A stretch of 64,000 bases of DNA from Allodiplogaster sudhausi (GCA_945643635.1 CALZFC010000066.1:947501-1011500); one strand, 5' to 3'. Shown: positions 51,301 through 62,977, counted from the first letter of the stretch. Program-made: numbers and translations. Notes: generated by a model from the sequence alone, not told the origin.

Positions 51301-54300
51301 GAATGCTTCGAGACCCACTGCGGAAGCGACTCGCAGATGCTGGTGGATATTTAAAATAATGATTTCATGCATTTATTTGAAATAGTGTTTCGAGTACTTG
51401 TCCGTTGGTGATGAACATAAACCTTCTGCAGGTTCTGGATGACTCGGGGAAGACGCGAGTGGCTGCTCGCATCCACTGCGCCCCTTCGGGCACTTGGCTG
51501 GTCATCGAGGCAGACACCGGAGACGAGATTCTACTGGAGGACAGCCAGGCTGCCGTCACTTGCCGTCGCAATCCGCCAGGTTTGCTCCTTTTTCGGACAG
51601 CTAGAACTCATGACAAAAGATTATTAATGTAAGTGAATTTCTGTAATTGCTATCCGCAGTTGATCTAATATTTTGCATCAATAACTACGTTTTCTTGCAA
51701 AATATAGCATTAAAAACTCAAAACAAAATATTATCAATATACAAGACTAAACAGTTCTTTGAGATTGCGCAACTTGCGACAAGAATATACGCACGCTGCC
51801 ATGCCCAGCCAATGCAACATGCTCGAAGATGAACAGGAAAGGCGGCCTAAGGGCTGGCACCAACGGAACCTGTCTCACTCTTGCTTGTCCTGCAGGCACT
51901 GAGCTCATGGTCTGCATTTCATAACTCACTTCTCTCTCTCTCTCCCTCTCTCTCTCCCTCTCTCTCTCTATCTCTCTCTCTCTCTTTCTGACTTGCTTTT
52001 CTCCCTCGCATACTCTCACACCACAATCAACATATATCTGTGATGACTCTTCAAAATGTAAAGTTGAGGTTAGTATGCATGGCGGGAAGGCGACTGTCCT
52101 GGCCCAGTCTGGGTTCGTATACATTGGAAGCAGTAGATGGATGGCAGCGGACAACTCAACCACTGTCGACTTCGACGCAGGCGATGCTGTCACTTGCAGA
52201 CAGATTGGTAAACAGTTCAGAATGATATAAGTGTAGGAGTTTGATTGGACATCTGTCAACCACTCCGATCGCGATATTGTGGGAAATAACATACAATTCC
52301 ATAGGTTGTCTGTCAAAAACACTTTTGATTGGCTGGCCTGTGTTCAGTCTGTGATTCATGCCCCGCTTTCGAGACGACTGGTGCCTGTTCCGTGAGGCTT
52401 CGTCCAAAGGGCTGTGACCAGCAGGCAGCTCAGAAGGCTGCTCAAGTCGACGCGAGCTCCGGATGCAGAGCAATGCAATGTCCAAACGGAGGAAAACTGG
52501 CGGTATGTTGTATGCTATTGATACTGCGAACGTGTGCGGTCCCGGGTAGTATAGTGGTTAGTATCCGCGTCTGTCACATGCGAGACCCGGGTTCAATTCC
52601 CGGCCCGGGAGAATCTTTTGCTTGTTTTACTTTCTGCATAGCGTTCGAAAATTAAAATTAAATCGTTATGAACTCTTGAAGATATAACGGTCCTCAAAAA
52701 ACTTAATTTTAGTTCTTCTCGAATGATGACAACGGCCAATTCCTTGGAAAGGTTGATGGTTTGATGTGCAAGGACGGCAGTTGGCTGAGCGAGGGTGGGT
52801 TCGAAGTACCGACGGAAGGACTGGCCGTCACCTGCGTCGAATGGGTTTCCGATTTCAAGCGTACGAAAACTTATTTCTATATTTGTTTCTGAGTTATTGT
52901 ATTGATTAAGAGATGAAATAGAATAAGGTATGATTGGAGATTGCGGCAGTGACGGGTGCACTTTTGTGATGGAGGAGGAAGAAGCACAGATGAGACATTC
53001 TGACAGAGATGGCTGCTACGAGTTGTTCTGTCCACGTGGAGACATCTACGTCAGCATCATTCACTCCTTTTTCATTCTTCTAACAATATAATTCACATCA
53101 ACGTATGTTATATCGAATGTAGTGGCCTTTGGCTGAAACTTACTATTAGGATGTACATTTTAAAATTCTAAATGCTGTTCAGGGTTACCACGCGCCGTCG
53201 GACAGGTGTGACTGCGAAGCAGGGCTATTTTGGGTGCGGGCTGCTCGGATGGCACTCGGCTTACGGTCTCTCGAATGATGAGACATTTGTCTTTGGCTAT
53301 CACATCCGGGTGCGCTGCTCTCTCAAGGGCACTTCAATGAAGAAGCACGGACACGGGTCAGGGAAGCACGACGAGGAAGGACGGGGAAGGGGCGGAGACG
53401 AACTCGCGACTTCCCTCGCAAATTTCAAGAAGACCAGGGTGCATTCCCACTCGGGGAAGGACGAGAGTCCAGCCAAGACATCTCTGAGATCTGAAGAAGA
53501 GGGGGAGGAAGAGGGAGTGACCGACACTCCCTTCCTACGCAATTCCACAATCGACCCCAAGTTGGGAGGAGGCACCATCGTGGACATCGATGACTTGGAT
53601 GGCAACGGGTCCATCATCTCGTCCGCTGGAAATGCCATGATCCCCGTGAATGGCAGTGGAATCGGCGTGTCGCAGCTGTCGAATGTCTCCACGAATCTGG
53701 AGAAGGTGTTGCTGCCGAACAAGAACGGATCAATAGCCGAGCTTCATCCAAGCACAGCAATCTCTCCATCGACAAATCAGAGATTCACTGGAAACCCGTC
53801 AAACGAAATGACCAATTCCATTCAAAACATCAATAGATCTATTTTGTTAGATGGATCAACTGCAACGACGAATCAGAAATTGGCTGGCAGCTCAAGCGTG
53901 TTGGCTAATTCTCCTGTCATCAACAACGGGTCGATCCAATTAAGGGAGCCAACTGTCACAAAAGTCGATCTTGAATATCCGGACGATTCGGAGCTTGAAG
54001 CTATCCCAAAGCCCAGAACTACTGTTCCTCCTGCGACAGAGAATATCACCAAGAAGAATGGGACGAGCGAGATGAAGCAGACTGCACCACAAGCAAGCAT
54101 CCATCTACATGAAGGACAAGCGACGGTTAAGACTCCTTCTGAAATGACGAAGACTCCTTTGGAAGGGACGACCGAGACTGCTCTGGCACCCTCGACCGCC
54201 CGTCCAAAGACGCCCCTCCTGGCGACCCCTCGGGGCTCTTCTTCTAGCTCCTTCACTGACTTCGAGTTCTTCTTCGATGAAGACGCTGGCGCCCTCTCCA

Positions 54301-54350
54301 TCGTCCGGGATGAGATGCCACCGCCTCGCCCTGCAACAATAATCAACTAG
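47844..54350 (+). CDS. secreted cysteine-module protein A: seven C6-like modules and a long Ser/Thr tail
   Basis: ATG 47844 opens MTAPSPLHLLFLFIHAACQ, a clear signal peptide. Seven copies of one module follow, each coded by two exons. The first half has CxC or CxxC, CPxGxxC and CxxxxC (for example ECKSCPVPP...CPPGGVC...CAALTC). The second half has LxC...W...G...LTC (for example LSCNSHDVWVD...LTC). First halves start near 48133, 48648, 49072, 51208, 51752, 52349 and 52929. Second halves start near 48376, 48838, 49309, 51432, 52067, 52713 and 53182. Modules begin at phase-1 introns wherever I could check. The order of cysteines resembles the nematode C6 domain (Pfam C6) with an extra pair. From about 53330 one exon encodes some 340 residues rich in Ser/Thr/Pro with several NxS/T sites, ending YIN-type at TAG 54348. 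Introns contain a tRNA, a (TA)n palindrome and nested foldback elements. Function unknown; extracellular or cuticle-associated is a guess. Confidence 0.75.
48289..48372. repeat. (TA)n palindrome with unique arms
   Basis: About 58 bp of TA repeat flanked by CTTATCCATACTTTA on the left and its exact inverse complement on the right (to 48372). The whole 84 bp can fold into one perfect hairpin. It lies in the intron between the two halves of module 1 of protein A. Confidence 0.9.
49545..51134. repeat. outer inverted arms made of a 15-bp repeat
   Basis: The left arm (about 49545-49630) is built of TTCTTCAAATGATTT-type units. The right arm (about 50998-51134) carries the inverse complement, including the same irregular ATTTCAATATTTGAAG unit and the same AATAAATTATTCG inner end. 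The right arm has several extra units. Together they form a foldback of about 1.6 kb inside an intron of protein A, with a second element nested in it. A 14-bp sequence AGGAGGAAGTTCGA occurs on both sides of the nested element (about 49912 and 50938). Confidence 0.8.
49974..50900. mobile_element. Tc1-like non-autonomous foldback element (927 bp)
   Basis: Both ends read CAGTACTGG(T/C)CAAAAGG pointing inward and are flanked by TA (49972-49973 and 50901-50902), the target duplication of Tc1/mariner elements. The end sequence closely resembles that of C. elegans Tc1 (CAGTGCTGGCCAAAAAG as I recall it). The inverted repeats extend about 270 bp on each side (to about 50245 and from about 50625). The roughly 380-bp centre has no transposase frame. 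It holds a 25-bp tandem duplication (TGCACAACATCACTTTTAGC-type, 50310-50360) and an exon-like segment at about 50530-50573. Confidence 0.88.
52540..52611 (+). tRNA. tRNA-Asp (GTC)
   Basis: All arms fold. The acceptor TCCCGGG (52540-52546) pairs with CCCGGGA (52604-52610), followed by discriminator G. The D arm contains AGTGGTTAGT, the anticodon loop is CTGTCAC with anticodon GTC, and the T arm is CCGGG-TTCAATT-CCCGG. A TCTTTT run directly after it is a Pol III terminator. There is no intron. It lies on the same strand inside the intron between the two halves of module 6 of protein A. Confidence 0.96.
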
Positions 54351-54559
54351 TTATTCTTCTTATCGTAAGCATGCCGTTTATGGCGAGGAACATTTCTCCA
54401 GAATATGTGTGTACAAATTTGTACAATGAAACCTGCTGATCTCAATAATTGATACTTTAGAAATACGTCAGAACTTTTTTTGCGTACTCAAATAAATGCA
54501 TGAATTGTGGTTACTCAAAGCACACAAAAAATTTACCTTCTAATTTAGCGTTGTATATA

Positions 54560-54896
54560 CAGTACCGCTCAGCGGCCAGGGGTCTCGGCTATAGCGGCTA
54601 TAGCGGCCGCGTGCCAAAGAGGCCAAGCGAAATTAAGCCATTTAAGATGTTTATTACGAATTACTACGAATTGAGGTGTTACTGCACCTATAATTTTACA
54701 AGATTTTCTATTTTCGCTAATATGCATCATTTTATAAAGTTTTTGAGCTTAATCGATGCAGCAAGTTACCCTGAACACAAAAATAACAACGAATTCTGAA
54801 AATTAAAATCTTAAATGGCTTAATTTCGCTTGGCCTCTTTGGCACGCGGCCGCTATAGCCGCTATAGCCGAGACCCCTGGCCGCTGAGCGGTACTG
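54560..54896. mobile_element. 337-bp GC-ended foldback MITE with TA duplication
   Basis: Ends read CAGTACCGCTCAGCGGCCAG inward on both sides, and TA (54558-54559 and 54897-54898) flanks them. The inverted arms are about 95 bp and nearly perfect (through AAATTAAGCCATTTAAGAT). They carry a TATAGCGGC repeat. The roughly 145-bp AT-rich centre codes nothing. Confidence 0.9.
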
Positions 54897-54898
54897 TA

Positions 54899-55157
54899 CA
54901 TATAAGACAGTGTGAATTAAAAAAAATTTTTTTTCCAGCAATTTTCAAGTAAGCTGTTATTTTTTGCACGGATTTAGAATATTCCACTGTTTGCCATTAT
55001 TGACGATCGTAAAAATTGCCAGATCAGCGCTTTGACAATTTTCACGATTGTCAATAATGGCAAACAGTGGAATATTCTAAATCCGTGCCAAAAATAACAG
55101 CTTACTCAAAAATTGAAGAAAAAAACGAAATTTTTTAATTCACACTGACTTATATGT
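54899..55157. mobile_element. near-perfect 260-bp palindromic element
   Basis: Left arm CAGTGTGAATTAAAAAA... through GCACGGATTTAGAATATTCC and GCCATTATTGACGATCGT is repeated inverted on the right, ending TTCACACTG. Arms are about 120 bp around a short centre near 55025. It starts within a few bases of the preceding element. TATAAG flanks it on both sides in inverted sense. A TA duplication is not certain. Confidence 0.8.
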
Positions 55158-55220
55158 ACATAGACTCTGAAACTGTAACTTGGTATAGAAGCCAAAGAGG
55201 TCAGCACCAGGAGCATTCCT

Positions 55221-55251
55221 CTCTCTCTCTCTCTCCCTCTCTCTCTCTCTT

Positions 55252-55318
<67 letters not shown>

Positions 55319-55404
55319 TCTCTCGCTCTCTCTCTCTCTCTTTCTCTCTTTCTCTTTCTCTTTCTCTCTCCCTTTCTCTCTCTCTCTCTTTCTCTCTCTC
55401 TCTC
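55221..55404 (+). repeat. (CT)n tract
   Basis: About 184 bp of almost continuous CT/CTTT repeat just upstream of the protein B start. Confidence 0.9.
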
Positions 55405-55591
55405 ACCCTCCTTCTTTACTTGGTCAAACAGTTCATCAGTGAAACCTTTGCGCGATCACTTTTAGTTGTCTAATTCGAGTGGGAGGAGAGGGTGGAGAAG
55501 CAGAGATCAGCGGAGTTTCGCACGCTTTTGTGTAGAGCGATCATCATCGAAGAGCAAGGAGAGGCCTTTCTTCCTTCTCGTTCCTCGGCTC

Positions 55592-57458
55592 ATGTATCTC
55601 CTTGTGCTCTTAACAATCATCTGCTGCCCCTTCTTCGCTTCTGCCTTTTTAGGTTGGTTTTGTTGCACTCCAAAATGGTGATTTCTAACGGGAATAAGTA
55701 CAAATCATTCCAAGTGTTCATTACAATGTTCTCCTTATTTGCATTGGCTGAACGAGGAATTGATAAGTAAGAAGCATTGCCGGTTATTGCACGATCTCAG
55801 TGACGGGGGGAATTCTTATTTGAATGCTTTCTCTGCGATCTTCGGATTGCCTCAGAAATATTGGTTTTCAGTCACATGAATTGGAAGAAGTTGTGTTTGA
55901 GTTGCATTGCTCGAATGTTGAAATGCTTTGAGAGAGTTGCGGCTGCTCTTCCCTCTCCTTCTCCTCGGTGTGTCCCACCCAAGAGTGCGCGAATGTGCTC
56001 GAGGAAAGAGATTGCCGTCTTGGCTGCCGAGACGGAGGAATTGTCTACGTTCGTCGCCTATGCTAATTTCTGCTTCTCGTAGTATTCAAAAATAATATCG
56101 AAATCAGCTAATGCTACTTTAAAATAAATAAACAAATCAATAGTATGTACATATGTACATATATGCAAAAAGATGTCGTGATTGCAGTATAAAAGTGGCT
56201 TGCCATGGAAGTCGACGCCCTTCGTGGAATGTGAAGAGGGTAAGTTCGTCCCTTCTGGCAAGGCTGCTCTCATCTCCATTAATCACATCACTTGTGCGCG
56301 TCCGCCTGGTCAGTCTTCTCTTTCTGCAGTACCCTTAGAAGTACAGTACCTCTTTGAGCATGCGACAACTGCAGCCCCCTCCGTTTCACTGCGACTTGCC
56401 CTTCCGGGATGGTGTGCGAGAATGCACTGGCTGAGGTATTCCTCAACGAGTGCAGGCGAATCAGCTGCCGCAGAGGAAATCTCATTGTCAGTTCTCCTTC
56501 TCATTCCTCTCTCTTCTATTTCCTTTCTTCAGATAGTGAATGGCACCAAACACTACACAGTGCACACTCTGACTTGCTCGGAAGGAGAGAACTGGCAAGA
56601 CGCCAATGGCATTCTCTACGACGGAATCAACACTGTTACATGCGCCATGGATAAGGGTTCCTTATCTCCACCATTATGTTCTATGTGCACGTCTTGCCTA
56701 CACTGGAGTATATCAAACGAAACAAAGATATATCGAAGGCACCGCGCTTACTTCAGATTGTGGAACTTGTCAAGTGCCACAAGACATGGAAAGTTGTGAG
56801 CCACACGCAGACTGCTCTCCGGAGCAATTACAGATTGTCACTGGCCTCGGCGGCTGCCGCATTGCGAAGTGCCAGGAACACGGATTCCTGATCCGGGTCA
56901 GTCATTTCATTAAAAAGCTGCCAATTCATCGATACCTCTGTTGTCGTTTCAGGCATCCAATGGAATGATGAACAAGAAGAATAAAACCGAGATCGTTCAT
57001 GGCATCTCCGAGATGAATTGCAACACAAATGGAGAGTGGATTTACAAAGTGGGCGGGGCGTCAGGTGGAAGTCTGGGAAGTGACCAATCCATCAGCGCTG
57101 TCTGCTATTGGCCTAGTCACTTTTTATTAATGAATCAAAATAAACAAAGGAACACGTTTCTTCAAGCGTGGTTAAACCTATGTATTCTGATTCGTTCTAT
57201 TGCCTATCTTTCTTGCGGAAAAGTCATGCGCAATCACTTCGTGCAATTAGTGAAGGAATGAGAAAACCTAAGAAGATGCAGTATATAAAAAGTAAGAGAG
57301 AACTTTTTTTCTTGATGGGTGAGTTCAAAAACAGATTATCAAAATAGATTAGGAGAGTCACCCATTCAACTTCATAACCCGACAGATTTGTTGACTGAAC
57401 ACTCTCTTTTTACCTTACAATTCTCTACTGCCCTCCTTGCTTTCGTTCGGTCTCCCAC

Positions 57459-57503
<45 letters not shown>

Positions 57504-60174
57504 GTCTCTCTCTCTTTCCCTCACGCAGAGAATGAACTATTTTTATTTGAGAATGCAAGAAATGCATGGTGAGCGAACTGGACTGCTTGCCAGAAGAGGA
57601 GTGTGACTACTCTTTGCTGAATGAGCCCAGCAACTCCCCGGAATGCGACCAAGCTACCTGTCAAGAGGGATATGAACTTGTTGTTAGTTTATCTCCTGTT
57701 CAAGTCAACCTTTTCTGTTTTGAATGATCTATTATTCTTCATCCTCATCATCTATAAATATTTCAGTTCCAAGATGACGGTGGCTTCCGCCGCGCGGGCT
57801 TTCCATTGCAGTGCAATCACCAGGCATTCTGGACTGTTGTTGTACGTTTTCCTTACAATTAACGATTTCGTTTTTCTTGAAAAAAGCACATTGCAAGGGC
57901 GCTGAGGCGGAGCGAAATCGCGATTCGGGCACAATGAAGTTTTGGGGGTTGGACGACGAGTCAAGGAAGAAAAAGGAAGAACTCGAGGCAAGTCGGCGAC
58001 AGCCAGGAGAAGTTCCAGTGCAGATCAAGACAAGAGTTGTCGCTCTCAACTGTCGCAAGTCTTATCCGGGTCAGTGAGCGAGGGATTTCATGCTCTGTTC
58101 TCTATTCTCTATTCTCTACTGTTCCTTTATCTCAGTCTTTCCTCCTTCGCTCTTTCATTTGTTTATCGCCTGTTGTACATTTAATTTGAAATAGCATAAA
58201 TGAAGAACCTGGTAACAGTATGCGGCATTACTAGAAATGCTCTTCACTTGACACAACTAAATTTTGGTAACGTTGAAACAAAATAAATTTATTCAAATAT
58301 GAAAAGAAAAGAGGAATAGATTGGTGCGAGCATGGCTGTATTGGAATGGTTGTGAACGCAGCCTGCCAGCGATGCCCGGATCTGCGGCGAATGAGTGGGA
58401 GCTGCCCACCCGGAGTCAAGCCATGCGGAACCAGCAATCTCATCGACTTTGGTGGAAAGGCAGCCGGTGCTTGCCGCTTCATCACTTGCGCCGACTCCGA
58501 CGAACTTTGGGTCAGAGGCATACATTTCACATATGTACATATGTACGTATGTTAATCATACTTATGCATGTGCCTATTTACATATATACATATGTGCATA
58601 CAGTCCCGCCCACGATCTTGGTACCAAGGAGGGGTCGGAGGGGTCCAAATGCATCCTCGGTAATAACTTCTTTCCTTGGAAAGAGTAAAATATTTTAAAT
58701 GGTACTTTAGTTTGCTTATAGAGAACGGATGTTACTATTGAAAAATCGATAATTTCTTATTACTTGATAAGAAGTTATCAGTTTTCGCTTATAAAAAAAT
58801 TCATTTCTCATATTTTTCAATGAAATTTCTCCTGCACCAATATTTTGTCTCCACCCACATCCCCAAATAATGAAATTAGAGATTGTATCATTAATAACGG
58901 AAATCGATAAATCAGAATTTAACACGCATGTTCATTAGCTGAGCAGATTCTCCTAACGATTCTGAGTCTAATTGTGTAAGTTTTCAAAGTAATGTGCCGG
59001 TTAACAATATATTTTTGATTGTGTGTACTTTAGTCATGAAAAGTACACACAATCAAAAATATATTGTTAACCGGCTCTTTATTTTGAAAACTGATTACAT
59101 AACTAGATTCAGAATCGTTAGGCGAATCTGCTCAGCTATTGAACATGCGTGATAAGGTCTGTTTTATCGATTTCCGTTATTAATGTTACAACATCTATTT
59201 TTATTATTTGGGGATGTGGGTAGAGACAAAATAATGGTACAAGAGAAATTTCATTGAAAAAGATAACTTCTTATCAAGTGATAAGAAATTATCGATTTTT
59301 TAACAGTATCATCCGTTCTCTATAAGCAAACTAACGTACCATTTAAAATATTTTACTCTTTCCTAGGAAAATAGTTATTACCGAGGATGCATTTGGACCC
59401 CTCCGACCCCTCCTTGGTACCAAGATCCTGGGCGGGACTGTATGTACTTGTGTGCTTCCACAAGTAGAAAGGTCTATAACGGTCAGAATAAAATAGTACG
59501 TAGATGAGTTGAGGCGTTGGAAGGAGTGAACTGGGTGATGCTCGGCCACAGTCTGAGCTGCACGGAGAGCGGCTTCTGGCAGTTCACTCAGCAGTCGCCG
59601 CAGCTGCCTTCTCCTTGGATGCCCCGCAATCTTTCCGAAGACGCAGCTATCACTTGCCGTCATTCGGGTACGAGAAGTTGATCTACTTACAATACTTATT
59701 TGCAGGGTTGGAATGGTCTCTAGCAATCCAAGACTCTAGTATTACTGTAAAAGTGTGCGTGCCTGCGTGCATAAATAGTATACAGGCGACTGCCACTGCA
59801 AGGGAGCGCGTCTGGGGACGAGTTCAGCGTGTGATGAGCGATGGAAAGACGGCTGCGACTACGGGGCGGTCGATCTCTTCGCCGTAGACAAGAAGGAAGG
59901 CTGCAGTGTCATCCAGTGCAGATACAACGGCACTCTTGCTGTATGGAGAGAGTTCCTCTTCTCGTACTCTCTGTCTCTGGCTCATCGCTGCTAAGTAATA
60001 ACAACTGCATCATTCTCTGCAGTTGTACGAGCCAGGAACTGAGAACTTTATTGGCCAAACTTCACATCTCACTTGTGGAGGCAGTGATACTTACTATGAC
60101 AACGAAGGACACGGGTACACACCACACACTGCCTCCGTCACTTGCCACTCCTGGCAGGGAAATAGACGTTAGTC

Positions 60175-60221
<47 letters not shown>

Positions 60222-61317
60222 GGGAGAGAGAGAGAAGGAGGGGAGAGTGAGGCAGAGAGAGAGAGACAGTTCGAGGATGAATGACTGTAGATTGTGCCCG
60301 TCACTGTGGCTATGAGACGGCGTGGCATTCCGGTCGAGTGCAGGAGGGACTGAATGAGCAGGGATGCACTCAACTTACTTGTGAGCAGCACGTCGACATT
60401 GAGGTCTCTTTTCCTATCAAACATCTCTTTTTACTGAGCATTTTCATGCCATCGCGGATTTTCAATTCCTTTTGATATGCATAATTATGAATAGATTACG
60501 TATATACTATGTACTTGGATATATAAGTAGGTGCTGGATGAGAAGAGCAAGCAATGGATTGCGCGTTCTTCCCTCCACTGCAGCCAACTCGGCACGTGGA
60601 CTTCGCCCGTTGAGAATGGGGCCTTCATCATTCGAGATTCAGACAAGCCTAATATGATCATGGTCAGAATTCACGCTCTTCTTTATAACATGGAAAACAG
60701 GAAAAAGTGTAAGAAAGTGCATGTTTAAATTAGTTTTCCCTTATGCATTTTTATCTCATTCCTTCCAGGTGCGATGCAACGACGGCACGGTCGTGGCTGG
60801 GCCCCCCGCGGCAAGAATCATCCCCGATCCCAGAGACACCACAACCACCTCCACCACTACAACCACCACGACGCATCGGCCTGAGACTACCGTGGATCCA
60901 AGGTTTCATCTTTATTCCTATACTCATCTGGTAGGAGTGCTCGTGATTATGTGTGCATCTTCTATACATACATATGTATGTATGAATGCACATTAATCTA
61001 TTGTTTATTTGTATCTAAAAATTAATATAAACAATATAAGTAGAAGGATGTAAGAATACAGATTAATCTGGCGCTGGCCAACAACAACTCCACTTCCTCC
61101 GATGCCTCCGACACCAAAGCCGCCGCCTCGCATTCTGCTCAGGAAGCCTCTCTCTTCTTCTCTCGCCACTCACCCCAAGCAATCCTTTCAGAGTCCTTTT
61201 GATAATTTAATCGGTCAGAGCTCCGGAAATGATCCGCTCGGGGGCTCTTCCCTAAGCCCCTCCGGCTCTCTCAAAACCAAGCAGTCGAAAGAAGATGACG
61301 ACATGTTGTATTATTGA
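55592..61317 (+). CDS. secreted cysteine-module protein B: seven C6-like modules and a Thr/Pro tail (paralogue of A)
   Basis: ATG 55592 opens the signal peptide MYLLVLLTIICCPFFASAF. Seven modules of the same two-exon type as in protein A follow. First halves: ESCGCSS...CRLGC (about 55930), CDNCSPLRF...CPSGMVC (56364), DCGTCQVPQ (56758), CKKCMVSELDC (57552), CQRCPDLRR...CPPG (58357), DCHCKGARL (59785) and DCARHCGYE (60291). Second halves: about 56188, 56534, 56953, 57766 with 57886, 59517, 60022 and 60531. The first module of A and of B share a CxC start and a second half opening (F/Y)(R/K)SG(T/L)PW(R/K), so the two genes arose by duplication. The end is a TTTT-rich linker, a proline run (MPPTPKPPPR) and the acid end KEDDDMLYY with TGA at 61315-61317. 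One intron holds an 840-bp foldback element. No membrane helix is clear. Function unknown. Confidence 0.75.
58601..59440. mobile_element. 840-bp foldback element with TA duplication
   Basis: Ends read CAGTCCCGCCCA inward on both sides (one mismatch in the next bases) with TA at 58599-58600 and 59441-59442. The inverted arms are about 400 bp each and meet near 59035 around CATGA, so almost the whole element is a giant palindrome. It has no coding capacity. It lies in an intron inside module 5 of protein B. Confidence 0.9.
60180..60270 (+). repeat. (GA)n tract
   Basis: About 90 bp of GA repeat in an intron of protein B. It is one of the few tracts that are purine-rich on the coding strand. Confidence 0.85.
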
Positions 61318-61611
61318 AGCACTTTTGAGGATGCAGAATATGTTGTACTATAGTTGTAAGCTTCCCGGTGAATAATGAATTTATTTGATATGAATTTGAT
61401 GTTTTAAATAGTATTGACCTTACATGGAGAGGTTGCGATCTGTAGGGTGAATAAGCAACAGTCCATTTACCATACAGTTATTTTAACGCGAAATTGATAT
61501 TATTAAATGGTATTGCGAACTTTTCAGACTCATTATTGCCGTCTGTCGGTTCCACTTGCAGTGGCCCTGCGCTAGTGCCATCCCTGCCTTATTCATGCAT
61601 CGCTAAGTAGG

Positions 61612-61659
<48 letters not shown>

Positions 61660-61672
61660 CTCTCTCTTTCTC

Positions 61673-61733
<61 letters not shown>

Positions 61734-62159
61734 GTCCTCTCTTTCACTTTGCTTCTCCTCTCATTCTCTCTCTACTTTCTCCTAATCTTCGACAGCCTTC
61801 TGGCGTAGCCCTCCCCTGACTTTTTCGCATCGGTGCCTTCCTTTCATTCCTTTTCCGAGTCATCCATCAGTTTCCTTCTTTTCTTTATGCCTTAAAATTA
61901 TATCTGCATTACTTGATATGAAGATTCCGAGCTGATCGGATTCTCGAATCAGGAAGATTTCTCTTTCTAAAAATCACATCCGAATTGATGTAAAGATATT
62001 AGCATTTTCTTAGCCGACCTTCTCGAATTTTCACTTTGTTTCGCTTGATATTTACCTTGATATCTTTATTCGTTCCTCTTCACTTACACGCACTCTCTCT
62101 TTTTTACCTCACATTCGTTCTCTTGCTTTCGTTCTAGTCTTCCAGCTCTCTCATCCTCT

Positions 62160-62194
<35 letters not shown>

Positions 62195-62758
62195 TCCTCC
62201 CTGCAGAGAGATTCCTCTCCAGTAGCCGTTCTCACTTGACAAGCCGTTGTTCGCGACCAGGCACCACTAATGCTCTTTTCACTGGAAGTATTCTTTGTTT
62301 GCCGCCTCAGTCAGCACCCTCATCTCTATCTCCGTCCTCTCTCTGTCTCCCTCTCTCTCGCTCTCTCTATCTCCCTCTCTCTCGCTCTCTCTATCTCTCT
62401 CTCTCTCTCTATATATCTCTCTCTATCCTCAAAGTCGATTCCATCCTCCATCTGCGGTAAACGATTAGTCGATGCGGTTATTGCTATACGTAGAATACTT
62501 GGATTTCAATGGTCACAACAGAAGAATAATTTCTTTGTGGGTGTTTGTGAGTCAATGCTTCGCCTCTCTTTAACTAAGAATATCGACTTCGAGCTCATGG
62601 ACCTCTGAAATGTAATCGTGTCCTAAGCCGCTGTTAAATTGCGTTTTTGGGATGGGACAGCTTTCTCGAGTTCTAGGTAACTCTTTTTGTTTTCACTATC
62701 TCTCTCTCCTTCCGCCCTTCTCTCTCTCCTTTGTTCGCTCTCTCTGTCTCTCCGTCTG

Positions 62759-62789
<31 letters not shown>

Positions 62790-62923
62790 TTGGGTAGAAT
62801 GACAATGACTCAGTGTCCTCTTCCATATTCCATCACAGCCTTTCTGCCGTTGGCTCTCACTACTTGCAGACTTGCTATCAAATAGCTTACAGGCCGAGAG
62901 AATTTGAAACAGATGCATCATCA

Positions 62924-62977
<54 letters not shown>

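Larger units (their letters stand above)
54351..55591. other. intergenic spacer between proteins A and B with two foldback elements
   Basis: Contains an AATAAA at 54491-54496 for protein A, two adjacent foldback elements (54560-54896 and about 54899-55157) and a CT-rich block (55221-55404). No gene is visible. Confidence 0.6.

Noticed and set aside
53300..54346. Minus-strand frames of 140 and 157 codons
   Set aside because: They are shadows of the long Ser/Thr-rich exon of protein A.
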